From JACPDH01 sp041671505 (GTDB taxonomy: Bacteria > Acidobacteriota > Thermoanaerobaculia > Gp7-AA8): DNA of 64,000 nt. Within the stretch, counting starts at the first letter, position 1; each line of letters opens with the position of its first letter. The position numbers and the translations under genes are program-made. Positions 1 to 9,067 of this stretch are shown here, piece by piece. Where the stretch lies: contig JBAZBK010000015.1 of assembly GCA_041671505.1 (NCBI GenBank), forward strand, positions 100,665 through 164,664, written 5' to 3'. The notes beneath the pieces are model-generated. The model was not told the DNA's origin and did no database searches. It was given only the letters and a program-made list of their open reading frames with translations.

Positions 1-406
1 CGTGCGCGATCTCGTGCGCGATGACGCCGGCAACTTCGCCCTCGTTCCTCGCGTTCTCGAGAATGCCCCGGTTGATGTAGACGAATCCGCCGGGAAGCGC
101 GAAGGCGTTGATCTCCGATGAGTTGATGACGCCGAACTGATACTTGAACGCCGGCCCGCCGGCGTGCTCCGCGAGACGCTGACCGATCTCGTCGACGTAG
201 GCGTAAACCATCCGGTCTTTGATCATCGGAAGCTGCTTCTCCGCCTCTGCTGCGGATGCCGTCCCGACCTCGACGTCCTGCGTCGCGGTGAACAGGTTGA
301 AGCCGGACTTCACTTTCGTCTGAGCGTCGGCGACGCCGGCCGTCATCAGTACTGCGGCGAGCAGAATCATCGCCGGATACGCTGCTGCAACTCGAATTCG
401 ATTCAT
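1..406 (-). CDS. M48-family metallopeptidase, N-terminal part (cut by window start)
   Basis: Secreted or periplasmic zinc protease related to BepA/LoiP, which degrade damaged envelope proteins. The reading frame was translated by hand from an ATG whose A is at 406, preceded by GGAGG on the minus strand (412-416). Residues 1-29 form a signal peptide ending in VADAQ. The mature part has the M48 features: the NAFALPGG segment near residue 100 and the zinc-binding HEIAH at residues 131-135, exactly where the window ends. The rest, including the third zinc ligand, lies outside, so completeness cannot be judged. A double palindrome (512-555) lies 106 bp upstream, as for several other stress genes in this window. 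The family call is firm; the substrate is unknown. Confidence 0.85.
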   Translation of the reverse strand, partial: MNRIRVAAAYPAMILLAAVLMTAGVADAQTKVKSGFNLFTATQDVEVGTASAAEAEKQLPMIKDRMVYAYVDEIGQRLAEHAGGPAFKYQFGVINSSEINAFALPGGFVYINRGILENARNEGEVAGVIAHEIAH

Positions 407-511
407 GGGAGCCTCCATTGCGAGAGCCGACGAGACGTGACGCGACAGTGCGCCACGTTCACGATGACCGGCATGTCACGAACATAGGCCGGGTTCGCAT
501 CGCCCGAAAGC

Positions 512-555
512 GCAGTTACTACGCTGAAAGCCAATACGTGAGGCGTAGAAACTAC
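512..555. promoter_or_regulatory. Double palindrome (GTAG-N3-CTAC type), copy 1
   Basis: Left arm GCAGTTACTACGC (512-524) and right arm GCGTAGAAACTAC (543-555) are inverted relative to each other. Each arm is also close to an 11-bp palindrome. It lies 106 bp upstream of the M48 peptidase start, the same distance seen for other copies. The remaining 280 bp to the GGDEF-EAL gene holds one degenerate right-arm-like site (GCGTGAAAACTAC, 791-803) and nothing else I can name. Confidence 0.65.
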
Positions 556-834
556 CGTCGATGAGTGCAGGTCACGAGGAGGAACGATTGGAAGCGACCA
601 GGCCCACATTCCGCGGCGACGGGATCGGCAGCTCCTGCCTGTAGCGGTGGTGCTGGCGAGCTGTGTCGGTGGGCGTCAAGTGGTCGCGTTCCTAACTGAG
701 GTGTCGGGAGGGCGGATGAGTGCCGACCCCGAGCCGCGGTTGCGATGCGTATTCATCGAGAAATCTAAGGTCGAGCCGAGGCGTAGAGAAGCGTGAAAAC
801 TACCGGGGAAGAATGGTCAATTCGTCAGTAGAAA

Positions 835-3111
835 TTACGAATCGGTTTCGGCGTCGCGGGCTTGCGGCGACTCGAATTCCCGCATCACGCTCACGTCCGC
901 GCCCGTGCTCCGGTTCCGCGCGATCTGCTGCTCCAGCGCTTCGACGCTGCGGTCGCGTTTGGCGAGCTCCTGCTCGAGCACCGCGATCCTCCGTTCGAGG
1001 TCCTGCGAAGCAACGGTGTCCAGCAGCCCGCGCTCCATCAGCTTGGCGAACTGCTCGGCGGGCACCGGCCGGCTGAAGTAGTAGCCCTGCACCTCGTCGC
1101 ATTGATGTTTCTGGAGGAACGCCAACTCTTTGATGGTCTCGACACCCTCGGCGACGACACGGAGGTTAAGGCTGCGCGCCATGCTGATAATCGCGACGAC
1201 GATCGCGGCGTCCTCGCCCGAGCTCGCGATCCGCCGGACGAACGACTGGTCGATCTTCAGCGCGTCGACGGGAAACTGACGGAGATAGCTCAGGCTCGAG
1301 TAGCCCGTGCCGAAGTCGTCGACTGCGACCTGGATTCCCTTTTCCCTGACTTGTTTGAGGATTCGCGCGGCGGAGTCGGCGTTCTTCATCAGGACGCTCT
1401 CCGTAAGCTCGAGCTCCAGCGACAGCGGATCGAAGCCTGACTCGTCGAGAACGGAGAAGAGCCCTTCGACGAAGTCCTCCTGCTGAAGCTGCAGCGCCGA
1501 CACGTTGAGCGCCATCGTGGAGGCGGGAAGGCCCTGATCGAGCCACGCTCGCGCCTGGCGGCATGCCTCGCGGAGAACCCATTTGCCGATCGGAAGAATG
1601 AGGCCGGAGGCTTCTGCGATGTGAATGAACTGATCGGGATACACCAGCCCGCGGGTGGGATGGTTCCAGCGTATGAGCGCTTCCGATCCTGTGATCGCTC
1701 CAGACGCCAGGTTGACCTTCGGCTGGTAGTGCATCACGAACTCGTCCCGCTCGATCGCGCGGCGCAGCCCTTCTTCGATCGACTGACGCTCCACGGCGCG
1801 GACGTTCATCTCGGACTTGAAGAACTGACAGCTCTGCCGCCCGTTCTCCTTGGCCTGATACATCGCGGTATCGGCGTTCTTGATGAGCGCTTCCGCATCG
1901 AGCCCGTCGTCGGGAAAGACGCTGACGCCGATGCTCGTCGTGATGTGCAGCTCGTGGCTGTCGATGGAGTGAGGCAACGCCACAGCCTGGAGCATCCTTC
2001 GCGCGGTGACCGCGGCGTCTTCCCACTGCTCGGCCTCGGACAGGAGAACGACGAACTCGTCGCCTCCCTGGCGGCTGACGGTGTCGGAGGTGCGCACGCA
2101 CTCGACGAGGCGTTTCGCGACCGATTGGAGCAGCTTGTCGCCGGTCGGATGGCCGAGCGAGTCGTTGATGTGCTTGAAGCCGTCGAGGTCGAGGAAGAGA
2201 ACCGCCACCTGCTTATTGTGGCGCGGCGCCATCGCGATCGCCTGGCTCACGCGATCGTTGAGAAGGAGGCGGTTAGGGAGGCCGGTGAGAAAGTCGTGCT
2301 GCGCCGAGTAGACCATCTGCAACGCCATCGTCCGCGCCGCGCTGACGTCACGGAAGACGATCACCGCGCCGGTCGTGTGTCCCTCGCCGTCGTGGATGGG
2401 GGAGACGCTGTCCTCGATCGGGATCTCGTGTCCGTCGCGCCGGACCAGGATGCAGTTCAGCGGCAGATGCACGTCGCGATTCTGGCCGATCGCAATGGCC
2501 ATCGGGTCGGGAACGGGCTCGCGGGTCGAGGCGTCGAGGATCTCCAGGACGTTGACGACCGGTTGACCAGTCGCCTCCGCGCACGTCCATCCGCTCATCT
2601 TCTCGGCGACGGCGTTGACGTAGGTGATCTTCCCGTCGATGTCGGTGCTGACCACGGCGTCGCCGATCGAATTCAGCGTGACCTCCGCCCGCTCCTTCAC
2701 CACGAAGAGCGCATCCTCCATGTTCTTGCGCTCGATGGCATAGCGAAGCCCTCGCAGCAGCCCACGCGTCTCGATCTGCCCTTTGACGAGATAGTCCTGC
2801 GCTCCCTCTTTCAGGGCCTGCAGCGCCAGCGTCTCGTCGTCGAGACCCGTCAATACCACGAGCGGCACCCGGGGCGCGGCTGCGTGCGCCCGCTTGACCG
2901 CGTCGAGTCCCTGCGCGTCGGGCAGCCCGAGGTCGAGAAGAACGAGGTCGACGGCGTTCGTAGCGAGGAACGCCTCCGCCTCGCCCATCGACGTCACGTG
3001 CACGAGCTCCGTGCCGCGCGAGTCCTGATCGTTGAACATTTCGCGCAGCAGCCGGGCGTCTCCCGCGTTATCTTCGACCAGGAGCAGTCGGTTGATCTGG
3101 TAGTCGCTCAT
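835..3111 (-). CDS. Response regulator with REC-PAS-GGDEF-EAL domains
   Basis: Cytoplasmic 758-residue protein for phosphorylation-controlled cyclic-di-GMP turnover. Domains in order: REC at about 1-125 with phospho-acceptor Asp60 (LVLLD60LGLPD) and a YLVK lysine; PAS at about 140-265; GGDEF at about 270-430 with an intact RQGGDEF signature, so diguanylate cyclase activity is possible; EAL at about 445-690 with intact SEALIRW and DDFGTGYSS motifs, so phosphodiesterase activity is also possible; then a coiled-coil-like tail (700-758). It lies 53 bp downstream of the CheY-like gene and closes the kinase-regulator-GGDEF/EAL operon. Both catalytic signatures are intact, so the net direction of c-di-GMP change cannot be told from sequence. 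Confidence 0.93.
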   Translation of the reverse strand: MSDYQINRLLLVEDNAGDARLLREMFNDQDSRGTELVHVTSMGEAEAFLATNAVDLVLLDLGLPDAQGLDAVKRAHAAAPRVPLVVLTGLDDETLALQALKEGAQDYLVKGQIETRGLLRGLRYAIERKNMEDALFVVKERAEVTLNSIGDAVVSTDIDGKITYVNAVAEKMSGWTCAEATGQPVVNVLEILDASTREPVPDPMAIAIGQNRDVHLPLNCILVRRDGHEIPIEDSVSPIHDGEGHTTGAVIVFRDVSAARTMALQMVYSAQHDFLTGLPNRLLLNDRVSQAIAMAPRHNKQVAVLFLDLDGFKHINDSLGHPTGDKLLQSVAKRLVECVRTSDTVSRQGGDEFVVLLSEAEQWEDAAVTARRMLQAVALPHSIDSHELHITTSIGVSVFPDDGLDAEALIKNADTAMYQAKENGRQSCQFFKSEMNVRAVERQSIEEGLRRAIERDEFVMHYQPKVNLASGAITGSEALIRWNHPTRGLVYPDQFIHIAEASGLILPIGKWVLREACRQARAWLDQGLPASTMALNVSALQLQQEDFVEGLFSVLDESGFDPLSLELELTESVLMKNADSAARILKQVREKGIQVAVDDFGTGYSSLSYLRQFPVDALKIDQSFVRRIASSGEDAAIVVAIISMARSLNLRVVAEGVETIKELAFLQKHQCDEVQGYYFSRPVPAEQFAKLMERGLLDTVASQDLERRIAVLEQELAKRDRSVEALEQQIARNRSTGADVSVMREFESPQARDAETDS

Positions 3112-3164
3112 CGGTTTCGCCTCGGTTTCGCCGGCCGACGCATGGACGGGCTTCGACTCGGTGT

Positions 3165-3647
3165 TCAGTTCTCCTGACGTTGTTTCGGCAGCTTCACCTT
3201 CGTCAGCCAGAAGTCATTGATGCTTCTCACCAGCGCCTCGAATGCCTCGAGCTGCACGGGCTTGCTGAGATAGCAGTTCGCCTGGAGCTGATAGCTCTTC
3301 ACGATGTCCGCCTCCGACTCGGAGGTCGTCAGGATGACGGTCGGGATCGTCTTGAGCGCGGCGTCGGCCTTGATGCGGGCCAGCACTTCGCGTCCGTCCA
3401 TCCTTGGGAGGTTCAAGTCGAGCAGGATCAGGTCGGGGCGCGGAGCCGTGGCGTGGTCCTTGTCCTGCGTCAGGAAGGCCATCGCCTCGACGCCGTCGCT
3501 GGCCACGTGCAGATGAATGGCCATGTTAGGCAGGTGCGCGTGGGTGTTCGCGTCGCGGAATGCCTCCTGCGTCAGGCGGACGTCGCCCGGACTGTCCTCC
3601 ACTAACAGCACCTGTACGGTCATTCGTTCTCCTACGGTTGCGCTCAT
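3165..3647 (-). CDS. Single-domain CheY/Rcp1-like response regulator
   Basis: 160-residue receiver protein with no output domain, of the Rcp1 type that partners phytochrome-like or multi-PAS kinases. Acidic pocket VLLVEDSPGD near residue 17, phospho-acceptor Asp77 in LILLDLNLPRMDG, conserved Lys in YLSKPVQ. The ATG at 3647 overlaps the kinase stop codon as ATGA and has GGAG just upstream inside the kinase gene, so translation is probably coupled. An internal ATG at 3623 also exists but has poorer context. The neighbouring kinase is the obvious phosphodonor; the GGDEF-EAL protein downstream is a plausible output partner. Confidence 0.92.
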   Translation of the reverse strand: MSATVGERMTVQVLLVEDSPGDVRLTQEAFRDANTHAHLPNMAIHLHVASDGVEAMAFLTQDKDHATAPRPDLILLDLNLPRMDGREVLARIKADAALKTIPTVILTTSESEADIVKSYQLQANCYLSKPVQLEAFEALVRSINDFWLTKVKLPKQRQEN

Positions 3648-6600
3648 GAGATCTCCTTTGCCGCTGCCAGCGCGAATCGAAACGTGGAGCCTTCTCCCGA
3701 TTTCGATTCGACTGAAATGCTTCCACCATGCCGCTCGACGATCTTCTTGCAGATCGCGAGGCCTATGCCCGTTCCCGCGTACTCGTCGCGCTTGTGCAGC
3801 CTCTGGAACATGCCGAAGATTTTGTCGAAGTACTGGGCGTCGATCCCGAGGCCGTTGTCCTGCACGGCGAACTGCCACTTCCTTCCGCCGTTGATCGCTG
3901 CCGAAACGTGCACCCTTGGCGCCGCTCCGGGGAGCTGGTACTTGATCGCGTTTCCGACCAGGTTCTGAAAGAGCTGCACCAGCTGTGACTCGTCGGCCAT
4001 GACGAAGGGAAGCGGGTCGTGAGTCACCTGTGCCCCGCTCGCCTCGATTGCTCCATGAAGATTGACGAGCGCGTTCTGCAGTGCGTCCTCGCTCGACGTC
4101 TCGAGCAGTTCCCGCCCCTTCGTGCCGACGCGCGAAAACTCGAGAAGGTCCTGGATGAGCCGCTGCATCCGGTTGGCGCCGTCAACCGCGAACGCGATGA
4201 ACTCGTCCGCGTCGGAGTCGAGCCTTCCCTTGTAGCGTCTCGACAGGAGCTGCGTGTAGCTCGCCACCATCCGCAGTGGCTCCTGAAGGTCGTGAGAGGC
4301 GATGTAGGCGAACTGCTCCAGCTCCTTGTTCGATCGGTAGAGCTCGTCCACTTTCTGCAGAAGGCGCGCTTCGGCCTGCTTGCGCTCCGTGATGTCGAGA
4401 CCCTGGGCGATCACGGCGAGGAGCTTGCCGCCGCTCGCGGTGTCGTAGATGTTCGCGGAGCTCCAGAGCACGGTGCGCACGTCGCCGTCGGCGCGAAGGA
4501 TCGGAATCTCGGCGCTCTGCAAACCCTCGCTCTGCATCGTGCGGCCGATCTGCTCGAGCGAGACCTGCCGGGTCGCGTCGGGAAAGAGAAGGTCGAGCGT
4601 GAGGCCGAGCACGTCGGCGGCGCGTCGCTGCGTCAGGCGCTCGAACGCGAAGTTGAAGCGCGTGATCCGCTGGTCGGTGTCCCAGACGATGATCGGGGCG
4701 CTCGCGAGGTCGACGAGGTTTTCGAGATAGGCGGTCGTACGGCGCAACTCCTCGACGGCCTGCTTGCGCTCGCTGATGTCGCGGATCGCCGCGGTCACGA
4801 GGATTCCCTCGGCGCTCTCCAGCGGGCTGAGCATGATCTCGAGCGGAAACTCGCTTCCGTCCTTGCGCCGCCCGATGAGCTCGATGCCGGTCCCGATCTG
4901 CTGCGCGAGAGCCTCCGCTGCCGAGCGCGTGCCGTCGGCGATCAGGCGTTCCGCGAATCCTTCCGGGATGATGTTCGTCACGCGCTGGCCAAGCAGCTCG
5001 TCGCGTCGGTATCCGAATTGATTCTCCGCCTCGGCATTCAGCAGGACGATCTCGCCGGCGGTGTTGACGACGACCATCGCGTCGGGGGCCGCTTCGAGCA
5101 GGCCGCGGTATCTGCCTTCCATCTGCGCCAGGTGCTCTTCCGCGGCGCGGCGAACGCTGATGTCGCGGATCGCCGCGGTCACGAGGATGCCCTCGGCGCT
5201 CTCCAGCGGGCTGAGCATGATCTCGAGCGGGAACTCGCTTCCGTCCTTGCGCCGGCCGATCAGCTCGATGCCGGTCCCGATCTGCTGCGCGAGAGCCTCC
5301 GCTGCCGAGCGCGTGCCGTCGGCGATCAGGCGTTCCGCGAATCCTTTCGGGATGATGTTCGTCACCGGCTGGCCTAACAACTCGTCGCGGCGATATCGGA
5401 ACTGATTCTCCGCCTCGGCATTCAGAAGGACGATCTCGCCGGCGGTGTTGACCACCACCATCGCGTCGGGTGCCGCTTCGAGCAGGCCGCGGTACCTGCC
5501 TTCCATCTGCGCCAGGTGCTCTTCCGCGGCGCGGCGAACGCTGATGTCGCGAATCGCCGCGGTCACGAGGATGCCCTCGGCGCTCTCCAGCGGGCTGAGC
5601 ATGATCTCGAGCGGGAACTCGCTTCCGTCCTTGCGGCGCCCGATGAGCTCGATTCCGGTCCCGATCTGCTGCGCGAGAGCCTCCGCTGCCGAGCGCGTGC
5701 CGTCGGCGATCAGGCGTTCCGCGAATCCTTCCGGGATAATATTCGTCACCGGCTGGCCTAACAGCTCGTCGCGGCGGTATCGGAACTGATTCTCCGCCTC
5801 GGCATTCAGCAGGACGATCTCGCCGGCGGTGTTGACGACGACCATCGCATCGGGAGCCGCCTCGAGCAGGCCGCGATACCGGCCTTCCATCTGCGACAGG
5901 TGCTCTTCCGCGGCCCTTCGCACGCTGATGTCGCGGATCGCCGCGGTCACCAGGATGCCCTCGGCGCTCTCCAGCGGACTGAGCATGATCTCCAGCGGGA
6001 ACTCGCTCCCGTCCTTCCGCCGCCCGATGAGCTCGATTCCGGTGCCGATCTGCTGCGCCAGAGCCTCGGCCGCGGAGCGCGTGCCGTCGGCGATCAGCCG
6101 CTCCGCGAAGCCTTCCGGAATGATGTTCGTCACCGGCTGGCCCAGCAACTCGTCGCGGCGATATCCGAACTGGTGCTCCGCCTCCGCATTCAGCAGGACG
6201 ATCTCGCCGGCGGTGTTGACCACCACCATCGCGTCTGGGGCCGCTTCGAGCAGCCCCCTGTACCTCGCCTCCGACTCCTGGCTCTCGCTCAGGTCGCGGC
6301 TGATCTCCGAGAAGCCGTGCAGCTTTCCGCCCGAGTCGCGCAGGGCGGTGAGCGACACGGTCGCGAGGAACTGCGAGCCGTCCTTCCGCACGCGCCTGCC
6401 TTGCTCCTCGTGCCTCCCGCGTGCCGCCGTGATGCGGAGGATCTCCTGCGGGCGTCCCAGCTCGACTTCGTCGCGGGGGAAGAAGCACGAAAAGTTGCGC
6501 CCGATGATCTGGTCGCTGCTGTAGCCCTTGATCCGTTCGGCTCCGCCATTCCAGCTGACGATGTTGCCCCTGGGGTCGAGCATGTAGATCGCGTAGTCCT

Positions 6601-6982
6601 GGATGCCGTCGAGGAGCATCCGGTGCTTCTCCTCGCTGTCGCGGAGCGCCGTTTCGGCCAGGCCCCGCTTCGAGCTTGCGCGCTGTACGCTCAGGCCCGC
6701 GATTGCGGCGACCAGCAGCGCGAACACGCTCCCGAGGATGAGCAACGGTCTCGCTACGGCCACGCGACGGAGCGAGCCGGGGGAGATGCTGCGCGACGAC
6801 GTCGAATCCGCGAAGTGCGCCGAGTGGATATCGATGGAAGCGCCGGCGAGGAGCGGGGAAGCGATCGCATGCGACGAAGGCGCACGCGCCGGGCCGACGC
6901 CGGACGGGAGAGGACGATGGAGCGAGAATGTTCCCGCCAGGAGAAGAGCCGCGGCCACGCTCGCCCGCGCGAGAGCGATCAT
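3644..6982 (-). CDS. Membrane-anchored multi-PAS sensor histidine kinase
   Basis: About 1112 residues from the ATG at 6982. The frame stays open to a TTG at 7075, but the extra 31 residues look non-coding. Residues 1-22 form a signal-anchor, a roughly 55-residue loop follows, and a second membrane helix lies at about 77-99. Then come one divergent PAS (about 116-235), four almost identical 128-residue PAS modules (about 240-745), a sixth PAS (about 750-865), HisKA with the phospho-accepting His near 897 in SHDLQEPLR, and HATPase_c with NLVGNAIKY, DNGLGID and GTGIGLAICKK. The HisKA type matches phytochrome-like kinases. It lies about 100 bp downstream of the csbD-like gene and is coupled to the CheY-like regulator. 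The sensed signal is unknown. Confidence 0.92.
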   Translation of the reverse strand: MIALARASVAAALLLAGTFSLHRPLPSGVGPARAPSSHAIASPLLAGASIDIHSAHFADSTSSRSISPGSLRRVAVARPLLILGSVFALLVAAIAGLSVQRASSKRGLAETALRDSEEKHRMLLDGIQDYAIYMLDPRGNIVSWNGGAERIKGYSSDQIIGRNFSCFFPRDEVELGRPQEILRITAARGRHEEQGRRVRKDGSQFLATVSLTALRDSGGKLHGFSEISRDLSESQESEARYRGLLEAAPDAMVVVNTAGEIVLLNAEAEHQFGYRRDELLGQPVTNIIPEGFAERLIADGTRSAAEALAQQIGTGIELIGRRKDGSEFPLEIMLSPLESAEGILVTAAIRDISVRRAAEEHLSQMEGRYRGLLEAAPDAMVVVNTAGEIVLLNAEAENQFRYRRDELLGQPVTNIIPEGFAERLIADGTRSAAEALAQQIGTGIELIGRRKDGSEFPLEIMLSPLESAEGILVTAAIRDISVRRAAEEHLAQMEGRYRGLLEAAPDAMVVVNTAGEIVLLNAEAENQFRYRRDELLGQPVTNIIPKGFAERLIADGTRSAAEALAQQIGTGIELIGRRKDGSEFPLEIMLSPLESAEGILVTAAIRDISVRRAAEEHLAQMEGRYRGLLEAAPDAMVVVNTAGEIVLLNAEAENQFGYRRDELLGQRVTNIIPEGFAERLIADGTRSAAEALAQQIGTGIELIGRRKDGSEFPLEIMLSPLESAEGILVTAAIRDISERKQAVEELRRTTAYLENLVDLASAPIIVWDTDQRITRFNFAFERLTQRRAADVLGLTLDLLFPDATRQVSLEQIGRTMQSEGLQSAEIPILRADGDVRTVLWSSANIYDTASGGKLLAVIAQGLDITERKQAEARLLQKVDELYRSNKELEQFAYIASHDLQEPLRMVASYTQLLSRRYKGRLDSDADEFIAFAVDGANRMQRLIQDLLEFSRVGTKGRELLETSSEDALQNALVNLHGAIEASGAQVTHDPLPFVMADESQLVQLFQNLVGNAIKYQLPGAAPRVHVSAAINGGRKWQFAVQDNGLGIDAQYFDKIFGMFQRLHKRDEYAGTGIGLAICKKIVERHGGSISVESKSGEGSTFRFALAAAKEIS
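4757..6262 (-). repeat. Four tandem 384-bp repeats inside the kinase gene (PAS modules)
   Basis: Unit boundaries fall at about 6262, 5879, 5495 and 5111, spaced 384 bp (128 codons). Units differ by only scattered bases. Examples are residue changes H/N and G/R in the E(H/N)QF(G/R)YRRDELLGQ segment and E/K in the IIPEG segment. The last unit ends in RDISERKQ instead of RDISVRRA. This is a recent in-frame duplication within a gene. Confidence 0.95.
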
Positions 6983-7084
6983 CGAGTTCGATCCAGAGTT
7001 GAGCCTCACATCGCACCTCGCATCGCGGTCGGATCCCGGATCCGGCCGCGTGACATCCGTCGGACGGCGCAGCAATTGCGTGCC

Positions 7085-7288
7085 CTAACCCTTCTTGATG
7101 GCCTTGCCCATTGCGGCGGCAAAGTCGCCGGCCTTGCGGCGGGCCTCACCGATGCGTTCCTGGACGACTCCGACCGCACGCTGCTGCGCACCCTGACGTT
7201 CCATCTCGCGGTCGCCCGTGATGATGCCGGCCGCTTCCTTGACTCGTCCCTTCAGCTTCGTGACCTTGCCGCGCGATTCCTGACTCAT
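7085..7288 (-). CDS. CsbD-family stress protein
   Basis: 67-residue hydrophilic protein. It has the CsbD pattern of a GKVTKLKGRVKEAAG opening and repeated G/E/K-rich helices ending in GKAIKKG. CsbD proteins are abundant general-stress proteins of unknown biochemical role. The start at 7288 is supported by GAAGGAG seven bases upstream. The open frame continues further upstream without a better start. A double palindrome at 7385-7430 lies 97 bp upstream. The PAS-rich kinase follows about 100 bp downstream on the same strand, so the two may share a transcript. Confidence 0.85.
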   Translation of the reverse strand: MSQESRGKVTKLKGRVKEAAGIITGDREMERQGAQQRAVGVVQERIGEARRKAGDFAAAMGKAIKKG

Positions 7289-7384
7289 GAGGTCTCCTTC
7301 GCGTGCCGGAGGATTCCGCAACGGGGTGCCGCACCTTCCGGACCGCTGGGTCGAATCTAGTCCGGCGCCGCGCGGCGCGGAAGC

Positions 7385-7430
7385 GCACTTTCTACCCAAT
7401 CGGGGCGGGCGACGACCGGGTAGTAAGTAC
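7385..7430. promoter_or_regulatory. Double palindrome, copy 2
   Basis: Arms GCACTTTCTACCC (7385-7397) and GGGTAGTAAGTAC (7418-7430), inverted. It is placed 97 bp upstream of the csbD-like start. Confidence 0.65.
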
Positions 7431-7479
7431 GTCGGTCGCTGACCGCTCTCTCGACTTGGTCCGGCAATGGGGGGCGTGC

Positions 7480-7523
7480 GTAATTTCTACGGAGTGGCTC
7501 GTGCCGCGGGGCGTACTAAGTGC
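7480..7523. promoter_or_regulatory. Double palindrome, copy 3
   Basis: More degenerate arms GTAATTTCTACGG (7480-7492) and GCGTACTAAGTGC (7511-7523). It is 107 bp upstream of the divergently transcribed lipoprotein gene at 7630, so each gene of this divergent pair has its own copy. Confidence 0.55.
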
Positions 7524-7629
7524 GCTTACAAGTCTGCAAGCGCTGCGTTAAGTTCGAGGCAGATCATCGAGTGATGCGGATTCCTATGAACAGCTCCGGT
7601 CGCTCGATGTGCAAACTGGAGGCAGTGAC

Positions 7630-8004
7630 ATGAAACGATTGATACTCGCAGTATCGATTGCAGGGCTGGTGGTCAGCGGCTGCACCTCGGCGATGAACAC
7701 GGTCAAGAAGCCGGGCAGGATGAACGAGAGCGGCGAAATCCGCCCCTGCCATCGTGACACCTATGACGCGCAGTCGTGCGGCAACGCACTCTTCAATGCG
7801 AAGGTGATCGGGAAGATTCACGTCGATCAGCCGATGTCCGACGTGAAGGCGATCATGCGTCACGAGGCGGAGCGGCGCAGGGCCGACGGCGCGTACGAGT
7901 CGTGGGGCTACGTCACCGACTACGAGAACCGTGAGATGACCTGGATCGCGTTCCACGAAGGTACGGTCTCCTCGATCAACAAGGAGCCGTGGTCTCGCGA
8001 TTGA
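7630..8004 (+). CDS. Small lipoprotein, possible BamE/SmpA-like fold
   Basis: 124 residues. Signal peptide with lipobox LVVSGC (lipidated Cys near residue 19). The mature part has two further cysteines (RPC and QSC) and a segment resembling SmpA/OmlA proteins: a DQPMSDVKAIMRHE helix followed by beta strands around SWGYVTDY and TWIAFHEGTVSSI. The ATG at 7630 has TGGAGG at 7617-7622; an upstream in-frame start at 7609 would place the ribosome site inside the gene. Function not recognised; the fold suggestion is weak. Its own double palindrome upstream links it to the stress set. Confidence 0.75.
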   Translation: MKRLILAVSIAGLVVSGCTSAMNTVKKPGRMNESGEIRPCHRDTYDAQSCGNALFNAKVIGKIHVDQPMSDVKAIMRHEAERRRADGAYESWGYVTDYENREMTWIAFHEGTVSSINKEPWSRD

Positions 8005-8054
8005 AGAACGAGCTGCAGGAGCGAAGCAGCCGGTGGAGAGACGCGCCGCCCGGG

Positions 8055-8744
8055 TCAGACCACGGCGCCGAAGATCCTGCCGACCGCGAACGTGATCGCC
8101 ATCGCGAGCGCGCCCCAGAAGGTCACGCGTATCGCGCCGGTGATTGCGTTAGCGCCTCCGGCGCGCGCGGCGATGCCTCCCATCGTCGCGAGAAACGCGA
8201 GGGAGACGAGGGTCACGATCGTCGTCGTCGCGTCCGCAGGGGCGAGCGCGAGCGTGACGAGTGGCATCGCCGCTCCGACGACGAACGTGCCGGCGGAGGC
8301 GAGCGCGGCCTGCACGGGGCGCGCTCGCTGCTGGTCCGAGATTCCGAGCTCGTCGCGCGCGTGCGCGCCGAGCGCGTCGTGCGCCATCAACTGCTCCGCA
8401 ACCTGCTTGGCCAGCTCGGGCTCGAGGCCCCTGCCGGCGTAAATCCCGGCAAGCTCCGCGAGCTCGTGCTCGTGGTCTGTCGCGAGCTCGTGGCGCTCGC
8501 GCGCCAGGTCCGCCTCTTCGGTGTCCGACTGAGAGCTGACCGAAACATACTCGCCCGCGGCCATCGACATCGCTCCGGCGACGAGGCCGGCGACGCCGGC
8601 GACGAGCACGTCGCTCCGCCCGGCTCCCGCGCCGGCGACGCCGAGCACGAGACTCGCCGTCGACACGACTCCGTCGTTCGCTCCCATGACCGCAGCGCGC
8701 AACCATCCGACCCGTTCCGAGCGATGGCGTTCCGTATGTCGCAT
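8055..8744 (-). CDS. VIT1/CCC1-family metal ion transporter
   Basis: 229-residue membrane protein of the vacuolar iron transporter/nodulin-21 family, which exports or sequesters Fe2+/Mn2+. The N-terminal family signature is clear: WLRAAVMGANDGVVSTASLVLG, followed by GLVAGAMSMAAGEYVSVSSQ. A hydrophilic Glu-rich helix region (about 80-140) probably forms the cytosolic metal-binding domain, and three hydrophobic segments follow. The ATG at 8744 has AGAAGG at good spacing; an upstream GTG at 8759 is less likely. It converges with the lipoprotein gene, 50 bp apart, and no terminator is seen between them. Confidence 0.88.
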   Translation of the reverse strand: MRHTERHRSERVGWLRAAVMGANDGVVSTASLVLGVAGAGAGRSDVLVAGVAGLVAGAMSMAAGEYVSVSSQSDTEEADLARERHELATDHEHELAELAGIYAGRGLEPELAKQVAEQLMAHDALGAHARDELGISDQQRARPVQAALASAGTFVVGAAMPLVTLALAPADATTTIVTLVSLAFLATMGGIAARAGGANAITGAIRVTFWGALAMAITFAVGRIFGAVV

Positions 8745-9067
8745 GAACCTTCTGTCCACCCTTCCGATCGATTCCGGCGACGTGATCGCCGGCCTGCTCC
8801 GCGTTTCGGATTCATCCGCAGGAGCGAACCGATCCTATCACTCGTCGTTTTTGCGCCTTACCGTGGCAGCGCCGGCGCAGTCGTGATCTGCGATTGCGTC
8901 GTCGGGCGGTTTCGTCGCGCATTTTGCGGCGCGCCTCCTTCTGCGGTTCGGTGGTATGTTTGTCGGAAGCCAACCGCTCCCGGGCCGCATTCGGCACTTC
9001 AGAGACGCGACCGTGCGACGGCCCGGAGGCGCCCGCGCCGCCCGTCGTGGCGCGAGAGGGGACTCAC

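Noticed and set aside
403..609. 68-residue frame upstream of the M48 gene (minus strand)
   Set aside because: Overlaps the M48 start and the double palindrome; no ribosome site and no recognisable protein.
1621..3177. 518-residue open frame on the plus strand opposite the GGDEF-EAL gene
   Set aside because: High-GC antisense shadow: composition is Arg/Asp/His-rich, no domains, and the opposite strand has an intact four-domain protein.
4182..7016. 944-residue open frame in another frame of the PAS kinase region
   Set aside because: Repeats of Arg-rich nonsense follow the 384-bp DNA repeats; the kinase frame explains the region fully.
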